Assembly: GCA_964459305.1 (NCBI GenBank)
Contig: CAYWNA010000037.1
Span: forward strand, 5,189-69,188
Length of the DNA stretch: 64,000 bases
Direction: 5' to 3'
From: CAYWNA01 sp964459305
GTDB lineage: Bacteria; Planctomycetota; Planctomycetia; Pirellulales; Pirellulaceae
The position numbers were made by a program, and so were the translations under genes. The notes beneath the pieces were generated by a model. That model saw only the letters and a list, made by a program, of their open reading frames with translations. It was not told the DNA's origin and ran no database searches. Below are positions 57,801 to 64,000 of the stretch, piece by piece; the first letter of the stretch is position 1; the number at the start of each line of letters is the position of its first letter.

Positions 57801-58249
57801 CTTACGTTTGGAAAAACGGGATACCGCAGGATTCGCAGGCCATGCAACTGAGCCGCGGGAACAGATCGCAGGTCGATGCCATTCGACGAATCGTGAAGTA
57901 CGAATACACGTGGCACGAGGATGTGTCGCTGTATCCCCACGCCATGCTCCTGACCGACAAGACGTTCTGGCTGGCCGGGCCGCCGAAATTCGACGAAGAC
58001 GCCACGTCACAACGTTTGAGTACGACGCGCACGGATCGTTACCCGCTAGAGCCGCTGCTGCAAGATGCCGTGGACACCTTCGCCGGTCGCAAGGGCGGCG
58101 TCTTGTGGGCCGTCGATAAAGCGATCGGGACCAAACTTGCGGAGGTGAGTCTACCATCGTCCCCCGTCTTCGACGGCCTGATCGCCGCCGGCGGCAGACT
58201 GTTCGTTTCCCTCAAAGACGGCAGCGTTATCTGCCTGGAAGGCCGGTAG
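54845..58249 (+). CDS. Secreted methyltransferase-fold/PQQ-propeller fusion (paralogue 2)
   Basis: 1134 residues; ATG 54845 has AGGAG upstream. Signal peptide (IWILLPLFVLCTQGSVMNAA). Residues ~30-150 form a SAM-methyltransferase fold with motif I intact (GLVVHVGCAGGELT, ~49) and the acidic motif II (VLGLDANERNVQKARELV). A linker D-D-W-T-H-F-L-H (~162) leads to propeller blades: ALDPNTGETLRTYKGTEKT, CLKAGTGQEAWRYARQ, CLDAVSGKIEWSYQAG. In-frame low-complexity inserts lie at ~140 (PQLSTLDTLRK) and at ~604-636 (see repeat 56660-56754). A SAM-type fold outside the cytoplasm cannot use SAM normally, so it probably has another ligand or none. One of three paralogues here; the next gene starts 379 bases later in the same direction. 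Confidence 0.82.
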   Translation: MTRKKRMRRIWILLPLFVLCTQGSVMNAAAVADKAEKILDTAGTKGGLVVHVGCAGGELTAAFRAGDGYLVLGLDANERNVQKARELVRSLGLDGGKVTIDRFDGTRLPLIDNLVNLVVASSECQVPREEITRVLAPGGAAITLDPQLSTLDTLRKPRPEEIDDWTHFLHGADGNAVAQDDVVGFPNHIQWIGSPEHSRDHEFATSMDVMVSAGGRIFYILDEGSTALPYHLPARWHLAARDAFNGVVLWKRPLTDWRPYQVGGRKSLAADLWRRLVATENEVYVTETIFGPVVALDPNTGETLRTYKGTEKTEEIIYADGILYLVATTSEPEDIDRRQLAVKRTTPDKKRIMAVKADDGEILWTKENDDTKGVQPLTLAVKDKRLFFQNTSNVICLKAGTGQEAWRYARQSPYTRPGNSTPTLVVYDDVVLSADRVMRRGAKPSAKKKADRQGGELIALSAKDGKELWRCPCGENYGSPADVFVAGGLVWVGEHPGRNASDYHHGRDLQTGEIKKTFSHTDNWPTWHHHRCYRDKATEKYILAGRTGIEFVDLDSGELITHHWVRGICEYGIMPANGLIYSPPDQCACYAESKLHGFHALAAKREKSDVEGQKSERLQKGSAYGQIGNRQSEIANPSAWPTLRHDNSRSSHTPKEISLKLKSAWNTELGGRLTSLVSAEGRVFVAQPETHMVFCLDAVSGKIEWSYQAGGRVDSPPSIADGIAVFGCRDGWVYALRTSDGQLIWRFRAAPEDRRLVEMDQVASVWPVHGSVLIEDGNVYFAAGRSSCLDDGMYVYKVDLETGKTLLEKNFNSRDPKTGAFVSLFTPFDGELLPDRELPGLLPDVFSSDGKNLYLRSVPLDRDLAIKDKEYVPHLFGSMGFLENTWWERSYWIYGSHFYGGARGHGYAKTLFPAGRIITFDDDSVYGYLDPALVTKTAGIFRVPKSPDFVDLAEKLKAQGRRRAKSRRGKPQPAGADFDAESIRRTYVWKNGIPQDSQAMQLSRGNRSQVDAIRRIVKYEYTWHEDVSLYPHAMLLTDKTFWLAGPPKFDEDATSQRLSTTRTDRYPLEPLLQDAVDTFAGRKGGVLWAVDKAIGTKLAEVSLPSSPVFDGLIAAGGRLFVSLKDGSVICLEGR
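56660..56754. repeat. In-frame low-complexity repeat, AGTCAG and AATCGGC units
   Basis: Two short-unit arrays: GAAGTCAGATGTCGAAGGTC-type (about 56661-56690) and AATCGGCAATCGGCAATCGG-type (about 56721-56752). They encode KSDVEGQKSE and IGNRQSEIAN, lie between propeller blades of paralogue 2, and are absent from the corresponding point in the other two paralogues as far as I can align by eye. Confidence 0.65.
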
Positions 58250-58628
58250 ATGCAGATGCCGGGATAGACGGGGCGAATCACGAACAGTGGGCGGCGAGCC
58301 TTCTAGTAGTGGGGCTCACCGTCCCTCGGTACCAGATGTCCGTGCAAATATCGAGAGTGTTGCGCGAACTTTCTGCGTCTCCGCTTTGCTTCTCAATCTC
58401 ACAGGCGGTACATTAACGGCACCGCCAGGACCTACCGAGAGTTTCGGTCCTTAGGACTGCTGCCGAAATTATGCCGGCATTTGCTCGATGTAGCCGAACT
58501 CGCCAGAGTTTGGTTTTTCTGGTGCAAAGCGACCAAAGTCTGGCGACTTCCGCTACCGTGAATTCAGGGTCTATTTCGAAGCCGATCCTTAGCATTGGAT
58601 CAATCACCGACCAATGGAGGAACAAGCA
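58250..58628. other. Intergenic stretch before paralogue 3
   Basis: No gene. Holds the palindrome 58491-58558. The downstream gene's promoter may lie here. Confidence 0.5.
58491..58558. repeat. TGTAGCCGAA-family palindrome, copy 3
   Basis: TGTAGCCGAACTCGCCAGAG... (58491-58516) pairs with ACCAAAGTCTGGCGACTTCC... (58534-58558) with a few mismatches. It lacks the long outer flanks of copies 1 and 2. Confidence 0.85.
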
Positions 58629-61600
58629 ATGTTTGAAGCTCGCCACGTTTTGCGTTGGACGCGCTGCTCGCTTTATGTGATCGGCGTCCTTGTCATGCTG
58701 GTCGTGCCATCAATGGCCGCCGAGTCAGACTCGGTTGCCGCAATCGAACAAGTTGTCACCAAGTCCGGAGTCGACCGCGGCGTTTGTGCCGTCCTGGGTT
58801 TCGACGACGAGGCGGCGCTCAAGCTCGTTCGTTCGGGCAACTTCCTGATCCACATTCGCGACAGCGATCCGGCCACCGTCGCCCGGGTGCGAGAGATCTC
58901 GGAACAAGCAGGGTTGGGGATCGATCGCGTTGTTGTCGAGCAGGGAGGTTTGGGCCAACTACCTTATGCCGACAACACGATTGACCTCTTGGTTGCCACG
59001 CGGGTCAGCGCAGGCGATTTGGACAAGCTGTCCGTTGAAGAGGTCCTACGCGCGCTGCGGCCTCACGGCGTGGCCGTCGTCGGTCGGGCTTCCGCGGAAG
59101 AGGCGTTTGCTGGAAAGCTCGCAAATTGGGCCTCGGCCGACGGAGTGGAAAAACTGAACACGCCTGCAAATACGCTGGTCGTCCTTCGAAAGCCAAGACC
59201 CGAGGGCATCGACCAGTGGAGCCATTGGGAACACGGGCCGGACAATAACCCAGTGTCCACCGATCAGGTGATCGAAGCGCCCTACATGACACAGTTCATG
59301 GCCGAACCGTACTACATAGGCATGCCGTCGATCACCACGGCGGCCGGAGGGCGCACGTTCCTTGCCACCGGCCATATCGCTCACCATCGCCGCGAGTGGG
59401 ATATGATCAACCAGCTCATCGCGCGCAACGGCTACAACGGCACCGTGCTTTGGCAACGCAAGCTGCCCGATGATTTTCTTTCGCACCGTTCCGCCTTCGT
59501 CGCCACCGAGGACATCTTCTATCTACTCGACGGCAACGGGTGTCTCAAGATCGATGCCGCAACGGGCGAAGAAATGGGACGTGTTAGCATTCCCGGCGTC
59601 GATGGCGACTGGAAATGGATGGCCTTCGAAGACGGCGTTTTCTATGTGATGGCCGGACCCAAGGGTGGCGGGGCGAAGATCATCAAGGGCGACCGCACCT
59701 TCGGCGGCTGGAGTTGGGCCGATCTGAGCGCCGGCTATTACGCACGTCCTCGCGTGCCCTGGGGCTTCGGCAATACCATGGCTGCCTACAACGTGGCCGA
59801 CGATTACGTTCTCTGGAAACATCAGGAGAAGGATCTCATCGACTCTCGCGGGATGGCCATGCGGGACAACAAGATCTTTCTCTACTGCCCGGAAAAACAG
59901 CTTCGCTGCGTTGAAGCCTCCACGGGCGACGTCGTTTGGACCAACACGGATCCAAAGGTCCGCGAACTGATCGAACAACCGGGACGAGGACTCGTTTCGA
60001 CGCCCGGCTTCCGCAGCGTCTGCCTGACCATGGCCACGCCAAAGGCTTTGATCATCCAAGGCCAGACTCGCATGAATGTCGCCGCCGTGTCCACGGAGAA
60101 CGGTTCGCTGTTGTGGTCCAAGAAGAAATTCACGAACAACCCCAACGCGATTTACATCGATGGCAATGCGGTCCTGGGCGTTGGCACTCGCGGCGCCCAC
60201 GCTGTTGTGGATCCCGTCTCTGGCGAAGTGCTCGAAGAGTTTAACTTCCGCAAAGTGTCTTGTACCCGCCTGACGGCGAGCCCGGATTCCTTGTTTGTGC
60301 GTGGCGAAGGCACGCTCCGATTCGACCGAGAGACTAAGAAGGTGCTTATCGATGGCGCGGCACGCCCCGCCTGCCTCGACGGTGCCATCCCGGCGAATGG
60401 GCTCCTTTACATCGGCCCTTGGGCCTGCGATTGCAACCTGTCGCTGATCGGCGCGATTGCCAAGTGCTCCGCCGGTGATTTCCGATTTGACCATGTGGCC
60501 ACTGAGGAGGATCGGCTGGAGTTCGGCGAAGGAAACGTCGACGAAATCGCGCCCTTCGAGATCACCGAAGACGACTGGCCAACCTACCGAGCGAACAACC
60601 ATCGCACCGCGTCGACCGAACGCGGCTTGGCAAATCCCGGTCCGCAAGGCGGACCGTCGGGCGTTCCCATGTGGGCTTATGCACCCAAACACCCATGTGT
60701 CCCCACTCAGCCGGTCACTGCCGGCGGCCTGGTTTTCGTCGCGGGGAGCGATGGAAAGGTCCACGCCATCGACGCTAAGAATGGGCAGCTTGGCTGGCAA
60801 TTCGCTACCGCCGGTCCAATCAAAGCTTCGCCGACGCTCTGGGAGGGCCGCCTCTTCATCGGCAGCGGCGATGGTTACGTCTACGCTTTGGCGGCGGCAA
60901 CCGGTCGGCTTCTGTGGCGTTTCCGCGCCGCGCCTGTAGAACGCCGCATCATGGTCTATGGAAATCTTTGCTCCACCTGGCCGGTCAACACGGGCGTTCT
61001 GGTGCATGACGGCATCGCCTATTTTGCCGCAGGCATTATCGACCACGACGGTACCTACGTGTATGCGTTGGACGCCAAAACTGGCAAGATCCGGTGGCAA
61101 AACAATTCCTGCGGGCACCTGAGCAACGAACTCCGCAAGGGCGTCAGCGCTCAGGGGAATCTCACGATTCAAGGCGATCGACTCCTCATGGCCGGCGGAA
61201 ACCAGGTGTCCCCGGCGGCTTTCGATCTGGCCACGGGCGAGTGCCCGAGCGAGTCGCTTGCTCAGGGCAATCCAAAGGCCAACCACGGCAAGTTTGTGGG
61301 TGTCTTCCAGGGCGAATTCCCAATCTCCGGGGGTCGCACCTTGTACGCTTCGCCCCGCAATGTCGCTAACAAAGACAGTTTTGTGCTGACGAGGAATGGT
61401 CGGCCTTCCGCGTTCAGCTTCGGCGGCATTCCGCCAGCGTGGAATGACGACGCGCTGGCCATGGTCGACTTCCGCAACGGAAAGCTGATCTGTTACGAGG
61501 CGAGCAAAGCGATGGAACGGGTCACTCAGGGCTTCCCGCCCCCGGATCGTGCCAAACCCCAGCCGCGACGCTGGTTCAGTTTTGCCCAGGCCTTCGAAGC

Positions 61601-62003
61601 CGACGGCGCCGCCCGCTGGCGGACCGATTTGGACAGTCCCAACAAGTTCGAAGTGCTCGCGCTGGCGGCGACGCCTGACCGAATCGCGGCGATCGTCCAA
61701 TTCCAGAATCGCGTTCGTGCCCATCCGCAATGGCAAGTCGTCGCTTTCAATACCACCGACGGAACGCCCATCTGGTTCTGGCGCCACGACCTGCCTTTCG
61801 AACCGCTTCCCGAGGGGCTCGCTGTCGGCCGCGACGGCCAGCTCATTGTCACCATGCTGGACGGCAAAGTCTTGAGCCTGGCCCCCAAACAAGCGCGGCC
61901 AGTGGCGGCGGACCGGGCCCGGAAACCGCGCCCAGTGACCGACCGGGCCAAGCCAAAGCCCACAACCACGTCCGACAGGGCCAAGCCGCCAGTGCGGGAC
62001 TGA
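58629..62003 (+). CDS. Secreted methyltransferase-fold/PQQ-propeller fusion (paralogue 3)
   Basis: 1124 residues from ATG 58629 (GGAGG 8 bases upstream; ATG 58614 rejected since it overlaps the site). Signal peptide (SLYVIGVLVMLVVPSMAAE). The methyltransferase-fold region (~25-165) is more degenerate than in paralogue 2: GVCAVLGFDDEAALKLV in place of the SAM loop, with LDKLSVEEVLRALRPHGVAV retained. Linker D-Q-W-S-H-W-E-H-G-P-D-N-N (~193), then propeller blades (CVEASTGDVVWTNTDPK, AIDAKNGQLGWQFATAG, ALDAKTGKIRWQNNS). C-terminal tail is a Pro/Lys-rich repeat (DRAKPKPTTTSDRAKPP). Followed 17 bases later by the GH5-like gene, so probably one transcript. Function unknown. Confidence 0.84.
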   Translation: MFEARHVLRWTRCSLYVIGVLVMLVVPSMAAESDSVAAIEQVVTKSGVDRGVCAVLGFDDEAALKLVRSGNFLIHIRDSDPATVARVREISEQAGLGIDRVVVEQGGLGQLPYADNTIDLLVATRVSAGDLDKLSVEEVLRALRPHGVAVVGRASAEEAFAGKLANWASADGVEKLNTPANTLVVLRKPRPEGIDQWSHWEHGPDNNPVSTDQVIEAPYMTQFMAEPYYIGMPSITTAAGGRTFLATGHIAHHRREWDMINQLIARNGYNGTVLWQRKLPDDFLSHRSAFVATEDIFYLLDGNGCLKIDAATGEEMGRVSIPGVDGDWKWMAFEDGVFYVMAGPKGGGAKIIKGDRTFGGWSWADLSAGYYARPRVPWGFGNTMAAYNVADDYVLWKHQEKDLIDSRGMAMRDNKIFLYCPEKQLRCVEASTGDVVWTNTDPKVRELIEQPGRGLVSTPGFRSVCLTMATPKALIIQGQTRMNVAAVSTENGSLLWSKKKFTNNPNAIYIDGNAVLGVGTRGAHAVVDPVSGEVLEEFNFRKVSCTRLTASPDSLFVRGEGTLRFDRETKKVLIDGAARPACLDGAIPANGLLYIGPWACDCNLSLIGAIAKCSAGDFRFDHVATEEDRLEFGEGNVDEIAPFEITEDDWPTYRANNHRTASTERGLANPGPQGGPSGVPMWAYAPKHPCVPTQPVTAGGLVFVAGSDGKVHAIDAKNGQLGWQFATAGPIKASPTLWEGRLFIGSGDGYVYALAAATGRLLWRFRAAPVERRIMVYGNLCSTWPVNTGVLVHDGIAYFAAGIIDHDGTYVYALDAKTGKIRWQNNSCGHLSNELRKGVSAQGNLTIQGDRLLMAGGNQVSPAAFDLATGECPSESLAQGNPKANHGKFVGVFQGEFPISGGRTLYASPRNVANKDSFVLTRNGRPSAFSFGGIPPAWNDDALAMVDFRNGKLICYEASKAMERVTQGFPPPDRAKPQPRRWFSFAQAFEADGAARWRTDLDSPNKFEVLALAATPDRIAAIVQFQNRVRAHPQWQVVAFNTTDGTPIWFWRHDLPFEPLPEGLAVGRDGQLIVTMLDGKVLSLAPKQARPVAADRARKPRPVTDRAKPKPTTTSDRAKPPVRD

Positions 62004-62020
62004 TGAATCAGGAGAATTCG

Positions 62021-63379
62021 ATGCAACGCGCGGCCATCCGGTTGTTTTGCGGTACGCTTTTCGTCTGTGGTGGTATCGCTGGCCCAGGAAACATAGACGC
62101 CGTCGCGGCAGAGCGATTTGACGTGAGGGTCAGCGAGATCCGGGGAGCGAACTATACTCCGAGTTATGCCAGCACCAGCGTCGGAACGTGGCTGGAGTTT
62201 CAGGCCGACGTGGTGGATCGCGAGATGGAATTCGCGAAACGCTTGGAACTCAATTCCGTTCGAGTGTTCCTGCAATACGTCGCCTACGAAAACGACCCGC
62301 AGAGATTCCTGAAACACGTTGACGAGTTCGTGACGATCGCCGCGGCACATGAGATTCGCCCCATGTTCGTGCTCTTTGACTCGTGCTTTGGCAAGGAGCC
62401 CTCGGTCGACGACGCGAAATCGGAAATGTGGGTGAACAACCCGGGTTACAGCCGGATTGCGAGGGACGATTGGTCGCCGTTGGAAGCGTACGTTGGCGAT
62501 GTCGTGTCAGCGTACGCCCATGACCCCCGCGTGTCGATGTGGGACATTATGAACGAGCCGATGGTCGACTTTGAACACGTGACTCGACAAGAGAGGGATC
62601 GGATTTGGGAGTTCTGTCGCCATTTCTGCCGGTTGGTCAAGGCCAAAGACACGAATCACCCAATCACGGTGGGCCACGCAGTGGTCGAGTACATTCCCCA
62701 GACGGCGGACTTGGTCGATGTGCTATCGATTCATTCCTATTCTCGTTACGACGACTGGCTTCAGCAGGACGTCGATTTGGCTCAACGTTACGGTCGCCAA
62801 TTTGGCAAACCGGTGATCGTGACCGAATTCGGTAACCCGGGCGCGGGGCAGAGGTACGAGATGGCGTTGGATGTGCTCGAACGGAACCAGCTAGGATTCT
62901 ATTTCTGGGAACTCATGATTTCCAAAGTGATGTTCAAACAGATGGCCGGATTGGTCTATCCGGACGGCACCGTTCGTGACCTGCGCCCGGTGGCAAGGCT
63001 ATTGCACGAAGAGGTTGACTCGATCGACGACGAATCGACGTCGGTCCGCGGTTTCCGCCAGAAGCTGGACGGTGGCGTCCCGCAGAAACAACCGCCCGAT
63101 GGCTCTCACCTTCGCAAATTCCTGGCCCAGCCGGAACAATGGAAATCGCTCCTCGACAAGGCGAAAGCTGCCCCGCGCACGCGGCAAAACGTGAATGCTG
63201 CCGTGCCGACCCTGGCGATGCTGGGACGACACCTGCATCGGCCCAATCCAGCGGCACAGCAAGTCTTCGAACTCGCCTTGAGCATTCCTCATCACTTCCG
63301 GCTAGGGCGAGAAGAGCAGGCAATCGTAGACTTCGAGACGCTGCTGCGACTGGTCTCTCGTGCCGTCGAATCGCGTTAA
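62021..63379 (+). CDS. Secreted GH5-like glycoside hydrolase (clan A)
   Basis: 452 residues from ATG 62021 (CAGGAG 7 bases upstream). Signal peptide (AIRLFCGTLFVCGGIAG), then a (beta/alpha)8-like domain: RGANYTPSYASTSVGTW, LELNSVRVFLQYVAYENDPQ, MWDIMNEPMVDFEH with the acid/base Glu in NEP (~183), VDVLSIHSYSRYDDW, and VIVTEFGNPG with the probable nucleophile Glu (~269). These are GH5/cellulase-type positions; substrate (mannan, glucan or other) cannot be fixed. A ~110-residue helical C-terminal part is extra. Same transcript as the paralogue 3 fusion is likely. Confidence 0.85.
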   Translation: MQRAAIRLFCGTLFVCGGIAGPGNIDAVAAERFDVRVSEIRGANYTPSYASTSVGTWLEFQADVVDREMEFAKRLELNSVRVFLQYVAYENDPQRFLKHVDEFVTIAAAHEIRPMFVLFDSCFGKEPSVDDAKSEMWVNNPGYSRIARDDWSPLEAYVGDVVSAYAHDPRVSMWDIMNEPMVDFEHVTRQERDRIWEFCRHFCRLVKAKDTNHPITVGHAVVEYIPQTADLVDVLSIHSYSRYDDWLQQDVDLAQRYGRQFGKPVIVTEFGNPGAGQRYEMALDVLERNQLGFYFWELMISKVMFKQMAGLVYPDGTVRDLRPVARLLHEEVDSIDDESTSVRGFRQKLDGGVPQKQPPDGSHLRKFLAQPEQWKSLLDKAKAAPRTRQNVNAAVPTLAMLGRHLHRPNPAAQQVFELALSIPHHFRLGREEQAIVDFETLLRLVSRAVESR

Positions 63380-63410
63380 GGATCGTAGCAAAAATCGGTC
63401 CAGAATTCAT

Positions 63411-63480
63411 GGTAGCCGAAGTCGCCAGACTTTGGACCGTTTGGAGTGGAAAATCCCAAACTCTGGCGAGTTCGGCTACA
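63411..63480. repeat. TGTAGCCGAA-family palindrome, copy 4
   Basis: GGTAGCCGAAGTCGCCAGAC... (63411-63435) pairs with CCAAACTCTGGCGAGTTCGG... (63456-63480), nearly perfect, loop 20 bases. It sits between two convergent genes. Confidence 0.85.
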
Positions 63481-63515
63481 GCGGATAAACTCCGGTATTG
63501 CTTCTGCAGCAACCC

Positions 63516-64000
63516 TTACTTTCCCTCAGCGGCGGCCACCTCAGAACCGGTCTTCCCAATGCAGTACAGGCATTGATCGGATCGCACGAAGAGCTGCCCG
63601 TCGCATGGCGTGATTGAGGCTCGAAAGAGTTCGTCTTCCGTTGCGCCGACGGAGTTGGTCGCGATGACCTTATTCTCCGACTTAGGATCCACGACGATCG
63701 TGTCTCCCGACTCGGCGATGAAGAAGGCCAAGCCATCGTACGACACGGGCGAGGCGGAGATTTGCTGTCCGAGACGTTCGACCCATAGTTCCTCGCCATC
63801 GTCCACGTCGTATGCAGTGAGGATTCCTCCTCGCAACCCCACGACCAACATCGTATCGCCGATTACGATCGGCGACGAACAATCTCGGCCACCTCGGCGC
63901 GAGATCCATGGCCGTTTGGTTTCCGTTACGTCGCCGCTACCGCCTGGCAAGACACAGTATGCTCCGCCGCCCGGTAAGCCGTTCACTACGAACAGCCGTC
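63516..64000 (-). CDS. PQQ-like beta-propeller protein, C-terminal part (runs off the window)
   Basis: The frame is open from the window's last base to the stop at 63516 (about 160 residues). Family blades: LTAYDVDDGEELWVER, FIAESGDTIVVDPKSENKVI, then RASITPCDGQLFVRSDQCLYC, which is the family's usual C-terminal end (GQLFVRSDQ-LYCIG). The frame stays in family register up to the window edge (RLFVVNGLPGGGAY), so the gene starts beyond 64000; a GTG at 63986 is not its start. Likely a secreted outer-surface or periplasmic propeller. Confidence 0.85.
   Translation of the reverse strand, partial: RLFVVNGLPGGGAYCVLPGGSGDVTETKRPWISRRGGRDCSSPIVIGDTMLVVGLRGGILTAYDVDDGEELWVERLGQQISASPVSYDGLAFFIAESGDTIVVDPKSENKVIATNSVGATEDELFRASITPCDGQLFVRSDQCLYCIGKTGSEVAAAEGK

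Noticed and set aside
59523..61892. 789-codon minus-strand open frame
   Set aside because: It lies entirely inside the paralogue 3 fusion gene, whose frame has the signal peptide, ribosome site and propeller motifs. The antisense frame is open because of codon bias in GC-rich coding DNA.
1..64000. CRISPR array
   Set aside because: No series of regularly spaced direct repeats was seen; the repeats present are palindromes, single tandem pairs or short low-complexity units.

Overview
The window reads as a stretch of planctomycete chromosome (order Pirellulales or a close relative, by inference). The clues are three large membrane-associated or soluble Ser/Thr kinases, an STPK-linked ECF sigma factor, a DUF1559 pseudopilin module, secreted PQQ-type beta-propeller proteins, a BBP2-type porin, a protein with the LESRTMLS-type N-terminal motif, and numerous palindromic intergenic repeats. 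No rRNA, tRNA, CRISPR array, prophage or intact insertion sequence was recognised.

Layout. 1-7 kb: a secreted GH67-like/malectin protein, followed by a graveyard of related carbohydrate-active genes: a CE15-like fragment, a large gene split by two one-base frameshifts, and a rearranged scrap of the first gene. 7-19.4 kb (minus): two adjacent giant paralogous secreted/membrane proteins, one of which is an in-frame fusion of two such modules around an internal type IV pseudopilin-like DUF1559 domain and carries three in-frame palindromic repeat insertions. 19.6-31 kb: a PAS histidine kinase, three Ser/Thr kinases, an ECF sigma factor, a LESRTMLS-type protein and a PilZ protein: a signalling block. 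31.4-37.6 kb: a PQQ-propeller fusion protein, a neutral-ceramidase-like hydrolase, and a decayed DUF4838/GH67N-like gene. 37.7-39.4 kb: repeat-rich, partly AT-rich, with a small orphan ORF, an attC-like hairpin and a HigBA toxin-antitoxin pair. 39.6-41.7 kb: a PA14 plus five-bladed-propeller hydrolase-like protein. 41.9-46.6 kb: a secreted serpin-like protein, a secreted DUF2330-like protein and a secreted caspase-like protease with a PDZ-like tail, all on the plus strand. 47.3-54.3 kb: porin, hybrid histidine kinase, small PQQ protein coupled to an EamA transporter. 54.8-64 kb: two further methyltransferase-fold/PQQ fusion paralogues, a GH5-like hydrolase and the 3' part of another PQQ protein.

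How it fits together. The metabolic content points to an exported polysaccharide-degradation and envelope repertoire (xylan/glucuronate side-chain enzymes, GH5-like, PA14 hydrolase, propellers). The kinases, sigma factor and two-component proteins form the sensory part. The two most unusual items are the serpin/caspase-like pair and the giant fusion protein with palindromes inserted inside its coding sequence. All names are from motif reading by eye; no database search was run.
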